Part shown: positions 35,614 through 44,915 of the stretch, piece by piece | Position numbering within the stretch: position 1 is the first letter of the stretch | Layout of the letters: every line of letters starts with the position of its first letter | Assembly (NCBI RefSeq): GCF_000314795.2 | Contig: NZ_KB373314.1 | Location: 407,095-471,094 of the forward strand | Length of the DNA: 64,000 nt | From: Streptococcus sp. F0442 | GTDB lineage: Bacteria; Bacillota; Bacilli; Lactobacillales; Streptococcaceae | Direction of reading: 5' to 3' | Made by a program: the position numbers and the translations under genes | The notes under the pieces: generated by a model | What the model was told of the DNA's origin: nothing | Databases searched by the model: none | Seen by the model: only the letters and a program-made list of their open reading frames with translations

Positions 35614-36360
35614 TTATATGATTTTCGTATACAAGGCATATTTGTCTTTGATCTTCTTTGGAATACTATCATCAGTAATAATGGCATTCAGGTCTTCCAC
35701 TCGATAGAAACTATAGAAAGAATAGCTATCAAACTTACTGTTATCAGCAACCACATATTTCTCAATTGCATTGTTTAGAATAATGGCATTACCATTTCCT
35801 TCTTCTTCATTGGCTGTGGAAACATGATGCCCATCGATGCCATTGACCCCGATGAAAGCTTTAGAAACCTTGATTTCTTTCAAGAGTTTATTAGCAAATT
35901 GACCTACAAAAGTTTGTGTCTTCACTCGGTAGCGACCACCAACTAAGATCAAGTCATAATTTGGAAAATCCTTTAGCTTTTCAAAAATGGGGAGGGAATT
36001 GGTGACAATACTGATTTCCTTTCCTTCTAAATAGTCCCCGATAAAATCTGTTGTCGTACCAGACCCAATAAAGACGGTATCCCCATTTTCGATCAACTCT
36101 GCACATTTTTTTGCAATGGTTCGTTTCTCATCAATATTGATGAGATTTTTCTCACTGTGAGAAGCCTCTAACAAGCTATCTTTTACCTTTTTGTGGGCTC
36201 CACCATGTACACGAACTAAAAGACCTTGTTTTTCAAGATCGATCAGATCGCGACGAATGGTCATGTCTGTCACCCCAAAGAGTTCCTTGAGTTCTTTGAC
36301 TGATACCACACTTTTTCGATCCAGTTCCTGAAGAATTTCAACATGTCTGCTATCTTTCAT
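35614..36360 (-). CDS. lacR: Lactose operon repressor
   Basis: The 248-residue DeoR-family protein begins MKDSRHVEILQELDRKSVVS and has the helix-turn-helix signature VTDMTIRRDLIDLEKQGLLV (residues about 28-50), then a sugar-phosphate sensing domain with GSGTTTDFIGDYL. LacR represses lacABCD-TFEG until tagatose-6-phosphate accumulates. It lies upstream of lacA on the same strand with its own promoter. Confidence 0.93.
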   Translation of the reverse strand: MKDSRHVEILQELDRKSVVSVKELKELFGVTDMTIRRDLIDLEKQGLLVRVHGGAHKKVKDSLLEASHSEKNLINIDEKRTIAKKCAELIENGDTVFIGSGTTTDFIGDYLEGKEISIVTNSLPIFEKLKDFPNYDLILVGGRYRVKTQTFVGQFANKLLKEIKVSKAFIGVNGIDGHHVSTANEEEGNGNAIILNNAIEKYVVADNSKFDSYSFYSFYRVEDLNAIITDDSIPKKIKDKYALYTKII

Positions 36361-36473
36361 GGTACTACTTCCATTCCTGCTATATTTGTCTCTATTATAC
36401 TACATTTTTTAAAAAACACAAAATCAAACATTATATTAACAGACTTAAACAAATAATTCTATCAAAAACAATG

Positions 36474-36502
36474 AAAAAAGCTCTCCGATATATTCGGAAA
36501 GC
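36474..36502 (-). terminator. Second terminator of the L21-L27 operon
   Basis: GCTTTCCGA and TCGGAGAGC pair around ATATA and are followed by TTTTTTC on the minus strand, between rpmA and lacR. Confidence 0.85.
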
Positions 36503-36551
36503 CTTATTTTATGCTATTTAAAGCATCCTTACCTTTTTATTTCAAGGCTCG

Positions 36552-36576
36552 GAATAAAAAAGTTCACTGAACCTTT
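36552..36576 (-). terminator. First terminator of the L21-L27 operon
   Basis: AGGTTCA and TGAACTT pair closely and are followed by TTTTATT on the minus strand, directly after the rpmA stop. Confidence 0.75.
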
Positions 36577-36870
36577 TTATTTTGCGATTGGGTAAACAGA
36601 AACTTGTTTTTTATCGCGACCTTTGCGTTCGAAGCGTACTACGCCTTCAACTTTTGCGAACAAAGTATCGTCTCCACCACGTCCAACGTTCACACCTGGG
36701 TAGATGTGAGTACCACGTTGACGGTAAAGGATAGATCCACCTGTTACAGTTTGTCCATCAGCTGCTTTAGCTCCAAGACGTTTTGCTTGTGAATCACGTC
36801 CGTTTGATGTAGAACCTCCACCTTTTTTGTGGGCGAAAAGTTGCAAGTTAGCAAGATTCAATTTCAACAT
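36577..36870 (-). CDS. rpmA: Ribosomal protein bL27 with cleavable N-terminus
   Basis: The 97 residues begin [20 protein letters not shown]. Firmicute L27 is made with a short extension that must be cut in the LQLF-AHKK region before the protein can reach the peptidyl-transferase centre. The extension and cut motif are visible here at residues 1-12. The protease gene prp sits immediately upstream. Confidence 0.97.
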   Translation of the reverse strand: MLKLNLANLQLFAHKKGGGSTSNGRDSQAKRLGAKAADGQTVTGGSILYRQRGTHIYPGVNVGRGGDDTLFAKVEGVVRFERKGRDKKQVSVYPIAK

Positions 36871-36887
36871 AATTGTTTTCCTCCATG

Positions 36888-37232
36888 TTAGTTTTCTGTG
36901 ATAACTCTTGTTTGGATGAACTCAGATGAGTTCTCCGATAAGTTTGCCATCCCTAAGAAAAATGATTCAAAGAATAGTTGGGTCATTTCTCTTTGATGAG
37001 GTGGAATGTCTGTCGGGATTGTGACCCGCATGAAACCACCCTCTTCTTCGTTTAATTCTAGTTCCGGTTCATAGCCTGCAAATTTCTCAACAGAGTTGAC
37101 AAAGTTAATGGCAAGCGTAGAAACCGATGCACACACGACATCAAAGCCGTATTCGCCACTTCCAGCGTGCCCAGTGATTTCTGCACTCCTCAGCTCGCCA
37201 TCTTCGGCTCGTTCAAAGACTGCTTGTATCAT
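36888..37232 (-). CDS. prp: Ribosomal-processing cysteine protease Prp
   Basis: The 114 residues contain the Prp active-site elements: [20 protein letters not shown] with the catalytic His (about residue 22) and Cys (about 34). It removes the N-terminal extension of L27. It lies between rplU and rpmA, the usual Firmicute order, and is co-transcribed with them. Confidence 0.95.
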   Translation of the reverse strand: MIQAVFERAEDGELRSAEITGHAGSGEYGFDVVCASVSTLAINFVNSVEKFAGYEPELELNEEEGGFMRVTIPTDIPPHQREMTQLFFESFFLGMANLSENSSEFIQTRVITEN

Positions 37233-37247
37233 GTGTTCTCCTAAAAA

Positions 37248-37562
37248 TTAAGCGTTGATTGCGTTGATGACAACTTTAGTGTAAGGTTGACGGTGACCTT
37301 GTTTACGGTGGCTACCTTTTTTAGGTTTGTACTTGTAAGTAACAACTTTCTTTTGTTTTCCTTGTTTTTCAACAGTTCCAACAACAGTAGCTCCTGAAAC
37401 AAGTGGAGTTCCGACAACAGTGTTTTCACCACCAACAAGAACAACTTCGTTAAATGTAACTTCTTGACCAGCTTCAACGTTCAATTTTTCAACGTAGACT
37501 GCTTGACCAACTTCAACTTTAACTTGTTTTCCGCCAGTTTTAATGATTGCGTATGTGCTCAT
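37248..37562 (-). CDS. rplU: Ribosomal protein bL21
   Basis: From the ATG at 37562 the product has 104 residues starting [20 protein letters not shown], standard for L21, and ending with the basic [20 protein letters not shown] rRNA-binding stretch. Upstream codons lie in the leader region and are not translated. It is the first gene of rplU-prp-rpmA. Confidence 0.97.
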   Translation of the reverse strand: MSTYAIIKTGGKQVKVEVGQAVYVEKLNVEAGQEVTFNEVVLVGGENTVVGTPLVSGATVVGTVEKQGKQKKVVTYKYKPKKGSHRKQGHRQPYTKVVINAINA

Positions 37563-37700
37563 TATGCACCTCCTATGTATTTTTGGGTTTCCCCGTATTT
37601 TTGTGAAGACTCGCCTAGCATCGTGGGACGAACCACTTATTCTCATGAAAATGAGCAACGATGATCGAGCGGTTGCACAGGCATGTGCATAGTCAACTCT
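37563..37700 (-). promoter_or_regulatory. L21 leader (candidate autoregulatory RNA)
   Basis: About 140 untranslated bases separate the promoter from rplU. They contain several short stems, for example CTCATTTTCATGAG and TGCACATGCCTGTGCA. Firmicutes carry a described L21 leader RNA at this place. I assign it by position and structure only. Confidence 0.6.
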
Positions 37701-37703
37701 CTT

Positions 37704-37732
37704 AGTATATCACTTCTATCAGACAAAGACAA
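37704..37732 (-). promoter_or_regulatory. rplU promoter
   Basis: TTGTCT (37727-37732), a 17-bp spacer and TATACT (37704-37709) on the minus strand, about 140 bases before rplU. Confidence 0.7.
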
Positions 37733-37871
37733 GCATTTTTGCGCTTTGAAAACGAATTTTCTTTTAAAAAATTCTTTTAAGTGTTTACTAGAATTAAATG
37801 ACTTCTATAAATCTCAGCTATCTTTATAAAGAAGCTATTTATGATTTAGTTGTTTCCTTTTATGAATGATC

Positions 37872-39782
37872 TCACCCATCATAAAATTCATGGAGCAATT
37901 GGATCAGTTCTTGCTGTTGTTCCAGTAAGTTCTGACCGATGGTGGTGGATTGGATGAGAGTACGGTCCTCCAGGTCTTCAATAACCCTCTTCAAGGAAGT
38001 TTGCTCAAATGGCGAATCTACTACCTTTTGAATGTCTTGGAAGGGCTGATGGGTTACCAGTTGAAAACCATAGGAATTATTAAGGAGTGAATAGCCTGCT
38101 GTACCTGTCTTCTTTTGATATGCTTCGCAAAGACCCCCATCAATGACAAAGAGTAGTCCTTCACCCCGAATGGGCGATTCCCCCTTTCCTGTCTTCACTG
38201 GTGTATGTCCATTCACAATGCGAGATACCTTGGCTTCAAGACCAAATTCCTCTAAAATTAATTGGCAAATCTTTTTTGAATTGCGATAGCTAAAATACTC
38301 ATTTTCTATTTCCTTATGCGTTTCTGCCTCCTCAATAAAATACCGTTCAAAGGTCGTCATCTTATTCTTCCCAAAGAGAGGAGATAATTGCCCTCGCCAG
38401 CAATACCATACTAAATCCGTTGAAAGGTCGTCCCCAACTTCTTTGTTTTTTGCCGCAAAGCGTATATGATATTCGAAAAAGTCTAGTAATTCTTTCCCCG
38501 CATACTGGGCTTGATGAAGAAGCAGAGGTTGAAATTCCCCAGAAGGTTTCAAGGGAATACAACCATGAAAAAGCAAGTGATGATTGTAAACCTTATACAT
38601 GGAACCTTTTTTCATTAACAGCTCCATATGTTTGGCCATTTTGGGAGATCCTTGGAAGGAAGCCAGCATACTGTCTACTATTTGTTTTTCTTCTGAGGAT
38701 AGTTCAGAAGGATTTTCCCGATCTATGGTTTGGAAGCAGGTATTTTTCAAGGAATAGCTCTTCCCGTCAATGCTGATTGTATTCTTCCAATAATCAATGT
38801 TATCCAGCAAGATTTGATTTCCCATCTTAAATTCTGGCCGTCTCTTCATCAATTGAGTTTCTATCTTAAATTGGAGAATGGCCAGCGCTTGATGGACCTT
38901 TTCCAGCTGTAATATTTCTTCTGGTGTAAATTCCTCCTCTCTTGTCCCCAGGATAGGCCTAAACTTAGGATTGGCTTTGTAGGTTTTATCCGCAAATAAG
39001 GTTAAGGATCGAATGTTTAAGCCATAAGCTTTTTCGATATCCCATAAATAACCATAGCGTGCTGCAATGCGCAATACATTCAATAAACACGCCTTGGATC
39101 CAAAAAAAGCTCCCATCCAAATGATATCGTGATTGCCCCATTGAATATCTAAGGAATGAAACTGAAGAAGCTCATCCATTACCTGGGCACTTCCAGCCCC
39201 TCTATCAAAAATATCTCCTACCACATGCAGGTGATCTATCAATAAGCGACGAATACTGCTGGCAATTCCCAAGATAAAGGGATCCGCTTCTCTTAGTTCA
39301 ATAACATAACTTAAGATAGTATGGAAATAAGAATGTTTATCAGCTAGCGTAAGATCACTATAGATCAGTTCTTCTATAATATAGGCATATTCCTGGGGCA
39401 AGGCCTTTCTCAGTTTGGAACGGCTATATTTAGCTGCTACAAAACTCAATAGAGTCAAGAGTTGAGAAATCGTTGATTTATACCACTCTTTCTCCTTATT
39501 CACTCCTTCCAAAACTCGCTCTGGATAAGATACCAGAGCTGACAGTGTATTCTTTTCCTCTTGTGTCAAGGAAGCTGCAAAGCAATCATTAATTTTCTCA
39601 TTTAAAATTCCAGCGCAACTTCTCAAAATATAATCAAAAGCCGCAAATTCTCCATGAATATCACTTATGTAGAGTTCTGTCCCTTTTGGTAGGTTTAAAA
39701 TGGCCTCAAGATTAGTGAGTTCAGTAATGACTTTTTGACGAGAATCAAATTTCTCTAGTAAAATACGCTTATATTGCTCCAT
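37872..39782 (-). CDS. fbp: Class III fructose-1,6-bisphosphatase
   Basis: The 636-residue product matches the large Firmicute FBPase. Phosphoesterase motifs are present: YISDIHGEFAAFDYILR near residue 37, HVVGDIFDRGAGSAQVMDELL near 185, QWGNHDIIWMGAFFGS near 213, and IVNGHTPVKTGKGESP near 510. It removes the 1-phosphate in gluconeogenesis. It is downstream of the PPDK regulatory protein and CcpN-like genes on one strand, forming a gluconeogenesis unit uncommon in streptococci. Confidence 0.95.
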   Translation of the reverse strand: MEQYKRILLEKFDSRQKVITELTNLEAILNLPKGTELYISDIHGEFAAFDYILRSCAGILNEKINDCFAASLTQEEKNTLSALVSYPERVLEGVNKEKEWYKSTISQLLTLLSFVAAKYSRSKLRKALPQEYAYIIEELIYSDLTLADKHSYFHTILSYVIELREADPFILGIASSIRRLLIDHLHVVGDIFDRGAGSAQVMDELLQFHSLDIQWGNHDIIWMGAFFGSKACLLNVLRIAARYGYLWDIEKAYGLNIRSLTLFADKTYKANPKFRPILGTREEEFTPEEILQLEKVHQALAILQFKIETQLMKRRPEFKMGNQILLDNIDYWKNTISIDGKSYSLKNTCFQTIDRENPSELSSEEKQIVDSMLASFQGSPKMAKHMELLMKKGSMYKVYNHHLLFHGCIPLKPSGEFQPLLLHQAQYAGKELLDFFEYHIRFAAKNKEVGDDLSTDLVWYCWRGQLSPLFGKNKMTTFERYFIEEAETHKEIENEYFSYRNSKKICQLILEEFGLEAKVSRIVNGHTPVKTGKGESPIRGEGLLFVIDGGLCEAYQKKTGTAGYSLLNNSYGFQLVTHQPFQDIQKVVDSPFEQTSLKRVIEDLEDRTLIQSTTIGQNLLEQQQELIQLLHEFYDG

Positions 39783-39835
39783 ATCATTTCTCCAAGGAAT
39801 CTGCAGTTACAACCCAATCTAGACTGATTCAAGAA

Positions 39836-40648
39836 TCAGTTCATCTTCTTTACTTGCTCCTCAATTAGGAAAGCTGTCTCTTCAATCGATTTATCCGTCA
39901 TATTGATGACTTGAGCGCCATATTGTTTAAAGACCTTCTTGGAATAATCCAATTCTTGATAGATTTTTTCTAAATCCGTATAGCTTGTTTCTTGTGTTAA
40001 TCCTAAAGAATCCAAGCGATGGCTTCGAACTTTCATTAATTTTTCGGGCTCGCAGATTAGACCAATCAAGCGACGAGAATCAACCTTATCCAAGACCTGA
40101 GGTAAAGGAACTTCTGGGATCAAAGGCAAATTTGCAACCTTATAGCCCTTGTTGGCCAGGTAAATACTCAGGGGTGTTTTTGATGTACGGGAAACACCAA
40201 GCAGGACCAAATCGGCTTCTAAAAATCCCTGGGGTGCCTTACCGTCATCATATTTCACAGCAAATTCAATTGCTGAAATCTTTTTAAAATAATCACTGTC
40301 CAAGCGGTGCAAGGTTCCTGGAACTTCGATTGGTCTGGTTCCGGTCTTTTCTTGAATGATTTCAAAAAATGGATGCATGAGATCTAAATAAGCCAGACCA
40401 TTTTTTTGGCTAAATTCCCTGGCTACTGATGCTAACTGACTATTGACCAAGGTGCTGATGACAAGCGCATCATCCTTTAAGGCATCATATAAGATATCCA
40501 AGAGTTCCTCTTCTTGATTGATAAAAGGGAAACGGGAACTATTATTAAAAATGATATCTGGATACTGTGCCGTAACTGCTGACAATAATTTTTGGGAAGT
40601 TCCACCCAAAGAATCTGAAATACTATATACAATGATCTCTTTTTTCAT
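39836..40648 (-). CDS. Pyruvate, phosphate dikinase regulatory protein
   Basis: The 270 residues begin MKKEIIVYSISDSLGGTSQK and carry a P-loop-like GVSRTSKTPLSIYLANKGYKVAN near residue 150. This is the bifunctional ADP-dependent kinase / phosphorylase (DUF299) that switches PPDK off and on by modifying a threonine beside its catalytic histidine. The target gene ppdK is divergently transcribed nearby, which supports the role. Confidence 0.92.
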   Translation of the reverse strand: MKKEIIVYSISDSLGGTSQKLLSAVTAQYPDIIFNNSSRFPFINQEEELLDILYDALKDDALVISTLVNSQLASVAREFSQKNGLAYLDLMHPFFEIIQEKTGTRPIEVPGTLHRLDSDYFKKISAIEFAVKYDDGKAPQGFLEADLVLLGVSRTSKTPLSIYLANKGYKVANLPLIPEVPLPQVLDKVDSRRLIGLICEPEKLMKVRSHRLDSLGLTQETSYTDLEKIYQELDYSKKVFKQYGAQVINMTDKSIEETAFLIEEQVKKMN

Positions 40649-40650
40649 AT

Positions 40651-41289
40651 TTATTCCTCTTCACTCTTCAGTTCAGCATTTCTTGCTTGTAGGATAATGT
40701 AATCGAGCAAGACTGATTTGGTCACCGTTCCCACAATTTTTCGGTCATTTTCCTCATCGACTACCGGTAAGGAATCGATGGCATGATCCTGCAGGAGGGC
40801 AGCCGCTTCTAGGATGTTCATGTCTTTTGTACAGGTAATGATATGTGGCATTCGAGTCATACAAACTGCTACAGGAGTCGTCTGGATACTTGAATTAAGA
40901 GATGCTCTCAATAAATCTTTACGGGACATAATTCCCAGTAAGAGCTTGTCTTCATCGATAACATAGAGGACATCGGCATCATACATAAATAGGGTGATAA
41001 TGGCATCCTGAATATAGGAATCATGGGTGACTAAAACCGGAGAGGTCATGATCTCTGCTACTTCTTTTTGAAAAGTATCAAAAAAGAAAAGTGTTTCTAG
41101 ATCTAATCCAGAATAAGTATAGCCAATTTTGGGAGTCGCTTTCAACATACCAACCAAGGTCAGAAAGGACAAATCTGGGCGCAGGGTCGCTCTTGAAATA
41201 TCCAATAAATCAGAAATCTTCTCCCCACTTAAGGGCTGATGCATTTTAACAATTTCAACTATTTTCTTTTGACGTTCACTTAATTTCAA
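40651..41289 (-). CDS. ccpN: CcpN-like regulator (HTH plus two CBS domains)
   Basis: The 212 residues have an N-terminal winged helix (LSERQKKIVEIVKMHQPLSG, then ISRATLRPDLSFLTLVGML, residues about 3-52). Two CBS domains follow: EIMTSPVLVTHDSYIQDA... near 78-130, and TRMPHIITCTKDMNILEAAA near 145-205. CcpN in Bacillus represses gluconeogenic genes when ATP is ample. Being divergent from ppdK and upstream of the PPDK regulatory protein and fbp, it probably controls both directions. The symbol is by homology of plan. Confidence 0.87.
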   Translation of the reverse strand: MKLSERQKKIVEIVKMHQPLSGEKISDLLDISRATLRPDLSFLTLVGMLKATPKIGYTYSGLDLETLFFFDTFQKEVAEIMTSPVLVTHDSYIQDAIITLFMYDADVLYVIDEDKLLLGIMSRKDLLRASLNSSIQTTPVAVCMTRMPHIITCTKDMNILEAAALLQDHAIDSLPVVDEENDRKIVGTVTKSVLLDYIILQARNAELKSEEE

Positions 41290-41403
41290 AATTTCCTAGC
41301 CTTTCTATTTCTAGCTCCATGATGATTATATCAGACATCTTCAAAGCAATATTCATCATATTTTCATCCTTTACTTTCAAATAATCATCATTTTTTACTG
41401 AAT

Positions 41404-41483
41404 ATTATAGCAAAATAATCCAATTAGTCAACAGAAAAAGATGTATGTTTTATTTGACAAATTTATGTGATGTATAATACAAT
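41404..41483. promoter_or_regulatory. Divergent promoters of ccpN and ppdK
   Basis: Minus strand: TTGACT (41426-41431), 16-bp spacer, TGCTATAAT extended -10 (TATAAT 41404-41409) for the ccpN unit. Plus strand: TTGACA (41454-41459), 18-bp spacer, TACAAT (41478-41483) for ppdK. TATAAT at 41473-41478 is only 13 bases from that -35. I could not place a clear CcpN operator. Confidence 0.65.
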
Positions 41484-41530
41484 GTTTTTGTCTTAAATGT
41501 GACACATATTTAGTTTTTTTGGAGGCTTAT

Positions 41531-44149
41531 ATGACAAAATGGATTTACTCCTTCGAAGAAGGAAGTGCGAAGGACAATGATCTCCTGGGTGGGAAAGGCG
41601 CTAATTTAGCTGAGATGAGCCATCTGGGACTACCGGTTCCTCCTGGATTTACCATCACCACAAAAAGTTGTATCCACTATCTCGATCATCCTGACTTCTT
41701 TGATTCCTCTTTAAAAGAGGAAATTTTGAAAGCGGTTGCTCAACTGGAAGACAAAACGGGTAAGTCCTTTAGCGGAGAGGATCCTCACTTGCTCTTAGTC
41801 TCTGTGCGTAGCGGGGCCAAGTTTTCCATGCCAGGGATGATGGATACCATTCTCAATCTTGGTCTCAATGATCAACGGACTCAATTACTGGCCAAAGAAA
41901 CCAATCTTGATTTCGCCTACAACTGCTATCGCCGTCTACTCCAGATGTTTGCTGATGTGGTCTATGGTATCGATAAGGGACTTTTTGATGACCAACTAGC
42001 AGCATTTGAACAAAAACAGAATAAAAAGGTCCATGATTTTGACCTGGCCCAGCAACAAGAATTGATCCAACACTATAAAGATCTCTACTCCACACACAAA
42101 AAGCAATTTCCTGAGAACCCGAATGAGCAACTTTATGCTGCCATCCAAGCAGTCTTTAAATCCTGGAATAACAAGCGGGCTAGAATTTACCGGGAGCTTC
42201 ATCAGATCCCTCATGATTTAGGAACAGCTGTCAATGTCCAGGCCATGGTCTTTGGAAATAGTGACCAAGCCAGTGGGACAGGGGTTTGCTTCACTAGAAA
42301 CCCTGCAACTGGGGAGGCAGAACTGTTTGGTGAATTTTTGCTAAATGCTCAAGGGGAAGATGTGGTAGCTGGGATCCGCACTCCTGAGCCGATTGCAGCC
42401 TTAAAAGAAATCCAACCTGAAACCTATCAGGCTTTCAGTGACTACGCCAAGATCCTTGAAAACCACTATAAGGATATGCAGGATATTGAATTTACCATTG
42501 AGAAAGGCAAGCTCTACATCCTCCAAACCCGAAATGGAAAACGAACAGCCAAAGCTTCTTTAAAGATTGCTCTAGATATGGTAGACCAAGGTCTGATTCG
42601 TAAGGAAGAAGCTCTCCTCAGAGTTGCTCCTGCTTCCATCAGTCAACTAATCCATCCTGTCTTTGAGGAAGTGGCCTTAGAGAAAGCACCATTCTTAGCT
42701 CAAGGCCTACCAGCCAGCCCAGGGGCAGCTACTGGCCAAATCGTCTTTACTGCCGACCGAGCTAAAGAAATCCATCAAGAAGGGAAAAAAGTCATCCTGG
42801 TTCGACAAGAAACTTCTCCTGAAGATATTGAAGGGATGATTGTCAGCCAAGCCATTGTCACCAGCCAAGGGGGAATGACCTCCCACGCTGCTGTTGTAGC
42901 TCGTGGCATGGGAACTTGCTGTGTCGCAGGTTGCGGAGAATTGACTATCAGTGAAGAAAATAAAACCCTTTCCTGTGGCAATCTGGTTCTAAGGGAGGGA
43001 GATCTCATCTCCGTAGATGGTTATTCTGGTCGCATTTATCGTGGCGAACTTCCAACTGTCCTAGTTGAGAACAACCAAGACCTCCAGCGCTTGCTTGTTT
43101 GGGCAGATGAATTCGCCATCCTCCAAGTTCGAGCCAATGCAGAAACCGTCAAAGACTTGACAACCGCTATGAACTTTGGGGCCAAAGGAGTCGGGTTGGC
43201 CCGGACGGAACACATGTTCTTTGGACAAGAACGGATTCTTGAAATGCGTCGCCTCATCTTAGCGGATACTGAAGAAGAAACAAAAGAAGCCCTCAATAAG
43301 CTCCTAGAATTCCAAGAAGTAGATTTCTACCAAATGTTCCAAACCGTTCAAGATAAACCAATGATTGTCCGCCTGCTCGATCCACCCATGCATGAGTTTC
43401 TACCTAAGGATTCCCAAGAAATTGCATTATTAGCAAGCAAACTAAAAAAATCTCCTGATAAACTTGCCGACCGCATTGAAAGTCTGCAGGAAAGCAATCC
43501 TATGTTGGGACACCGGGGTTGCCGTCTCGGCATAACCAAGCCGGATATCTACAAGATACAGACAGAAGCTATTTTTAGAAGTGCTATCAAATTGCATCAA
43601 GAAGGTCAACAGATTAAGCCGGAAATCATGGTTCCTTTAATTGCTGATCAAAAAGAATTAGCATGCATCAAAGAGTATCTTGTTCAGCATATTGAACAGC
43701 TTTTCAAACAGTATGGTCAGGAGCCATTCCCTTATGAAATTGGTACCATGATTGAACTGCCCCGCGCCTGCCTAACCGCAGATAAACTGGCTCAAGAGGC
43801 TGATTTCTTCAGCTTTGGCACCAATGACTTGACCCAAATGACCTATGGCTTCTCTCGGGATGATATTGGTAAATTCATTGGCCACTACAAGGACAAGGAT
43901 ATTCTTTCTTTTGATCCCTTCCAAAAAATCGATAGGGAGGGAGTCGGTGAATTAATGAGAATTGCTATCAGCAAGGCCCGTCAAGTAAAACCGAACCTCA
44001 CTATCGGTATCTGTGGCGAAGTTGGCGGAGATCCTTCTTCGATCTCCTTCTTCCAAGACATTCAAGTCACCTATGTTTCCTGCTCTCCTTACCGGGTTCC
44101 TGCTGCCAGACTAGCCGTCGCTCAAGCAGCGATTCAAGCGAAAAACTAA
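41531..44149 (+). CDS. ppdK: Pyruvate, phosphate dikinase
   Basis: From the ATG at 41531, which follows a TTGGAGG site, the product has 872 residues starting MTKWIYSFEEGSAKDNDLLG. GGKGANLAEMSHLGLPVPPGF is the nucleotide-binding start. QGGMTSHAAVVARGMGTCC holds the phosphorylated histidine with the regulatory threonine before it, and the C-terminal PEP/pyruvate domain ends with TIGICGEVGGDPSSI. The enzyme interconverts pyruvate and PEP with ATP and phosphate. A terminator follows. It is rare in streptococci. Confidence 0.96.
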   Translation: MTKWIYSFEEGSAKDNDLLGGKGANLAEMSHLGLPVPPGFTITTKSCIHYLDHPDFFDSSLKEEILKAVAQLEDKTGKSFSGEDPHLLLVSVRSGAKFSMPGMMDTILNLGLNDQRTQLLAKETNLDFAYNCYRRLLQMFADVVYGIDKGLFDDQLAAFEQKQNKKVHDFDLAQQQELIQHYKDLYSTHKKQFPENPNEQLYAAIQAVFKSWNNKRARIYRELHQIPHDLGTAVNVQAMVFGNSDQASGTGVCFTRNPATGEAELFGEFLLNAQGEDVVAGIRTPEPIAALKEIQPETYQAFSDYAKILENHYKDMQDIEFTIEKGKLYILQTRNGKRTAKASLKIALDMVDQGLIRKEEALLRVAPASISQLIHPVFEEVALEKAPFLAQGLPASPGAATGQIVFTADRAKEIHQEGKKVILVRQETSPEDIEGMIVSQAIVTSQGGMTSHAAVVARGMGTCCVAGCGELTISEENKTLSCGNLVLREGDLISVDGYSGRIYRGELPTVLVENNQDLQRLLVWADEFAILQVRANAETVKDLTTAMNFGAKGVGLARTEHMFFGQERILEMRRLILADTEEETKEALNKLLEFQEVDFYQMFQTVQDKPMIVRLLDPPMHEFLPKDSQEIALLASKLKKSPDKLADRIESLQESNPMLGHRGCRLGITKPDIYKIQTEAIFRSAIKLHQEGQQIKPEIMVPLIADQKELACIKEYLVQHIEQLFKQYGQEPFPYEIGTMIELPRACLTADKLAQEADFFSFGTNDLTQMTYGFSRDDIGKFIGHYKDKDILSFDPFQKIDREGVGELMRIAISKARQVKPNLTIGICGEVGGDPSSISFFQDIQVTYVSCSPYRVPAARLAVAQAAIQAKN

Positions 44150-44192
44150 GCTATGCTTACTAAATATATCTTGTAACCCTCTATATTTTAAA

Positions 44193-44230
44193 GGATCTAG
44201 CCTTCCCATTACAGACTAGATCCCTTTCTT
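44193..44230 (+). terminator. ppdK terminator
   Basis: GGATCTAG and CTAGATCC form an 8-bp stem followed by CTTTCTTT. The T-run is interrupted. Confidence 0.65.
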
Positions 44231-44245
44231 TATCTTGATATCAAA

Positions 44246-44283
44246 AAGCCCCTCAACCTAGAAGATAGCTCTAGGTTCAGGGC
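44246..44283 (-). terminator. Terminator of the lipoprotein gene
   Basis: AACCTAGA and TCTAGGTT with flanking C/G pairs form a stem on the minus strand, followed by CTTTTTG. Confidence 0.8.
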
Positions 44284-44317
44284 GATTGAAGTCTAATTAT
44301 TTTTTCTCTTCTTCCTC

Positions 44318-44863
44318 TTATCCCTTGCTTTTATATTTAAAGTCTTTAAAACTCATTTTAGCTTTCGACGAATCGGTCATGCTATTCAATTTTTCTTCTT
44401 GCTCTTTGGTGATTTTGAGAGGAATAGCTGAAACCATATTCGGTTTTAAAACACCTGATTCGCTGATCTGATAATCTACCGTAATATTTTCAAGAATCGG
44501 TGCTCTATCATATTCCAAGTTCACAACAAAGGAGGCATCTCGATCAATGGTTGTAGTGGTCCGATTCACCATTAAGAACAGGGCCAAGCGAGTTTCCTCA
44601 TCTCCAAAAGTATAACCTGGGAAAAAGACAAATAATTTTCCGGCATCCCCAAGCGTCGGATTGTCTTTGATAAACTTTTCAGCAAGTTCTAAAATCTCAT
44701 TGTCCTGATCTTTGTACTGGTCAGCTCTAACAAATGTGAGGGCTTCTTTCTTACTGCTTGAGGTTTGGCTAGATTTTGATTCTTTATTTGAGCTCGTAAA
44801 AGATACTTTGACACAGCCTGTCAAAAGAAGCAAACTCGTTATTAACACGATAATTTTTTTCAT
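44318..44863 (-). CDS. Small lipoprotein of unknown function
   Basis: The 181 residues start MKKIIVLITSLLLLTGCVKV, a lipoprotein signal with lipobox LTGC (Cys17), followed by a Ser/Lys-rich linker. The mature part includes EILELAEKFIKDNPTLGDAG, LFVFFPGYTFGDEETRLALF and a C-terminal KSMSF/YKSKG region with no catalytic motif. It is expected on the outer face of the membrane. A similar plan is seen in streptococcal lipoproteins without known function. Confidence 0.78.
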   Translation of the reverse strand: MKKIIVLITSLLLLTGCVKVSFTSSNKESKSSQTSSSKKEALTFVRADQYKDQDNEILELAEKFIKDNPTLGDAGKLFVFFPGYTFGDEETRLALFLMVNRTTTTIDRDASFVVNLEYDRAPILENITVDYQISESGVLKPNMVSAIPLKITKEQEEKLNSMTDSSKAKMSFKDFKYKSKG

Positions 44864-44885
44864 CTTCTCTCCTTCTAGTTCTTTT

Positions 44886-44915
44886 TAAAAAGAGGCTGGA
44901 AAATCTCAGTCTCTA
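44886..44915 (-). terminator. thiI terminator
   Basis: AGAGACTGAGA and a facing CCAGCCTCT pair imperfectly on the minus strand and are followed by TTTTTAAA. Confidence 0.6.

Noticed and set aside
41454..41478. ppdK promoter using TTGACA and TATAAT
   Set aside because: The spacing is only 13 bases. TACAAT at 41478-41483 with 18-bp spacing is the better match.
41404..41530. CcpN operator of Bacillus type between ccpN and ppdK
   Set aside because: No stretch fits the Bacillus consensus well enough to claim one.
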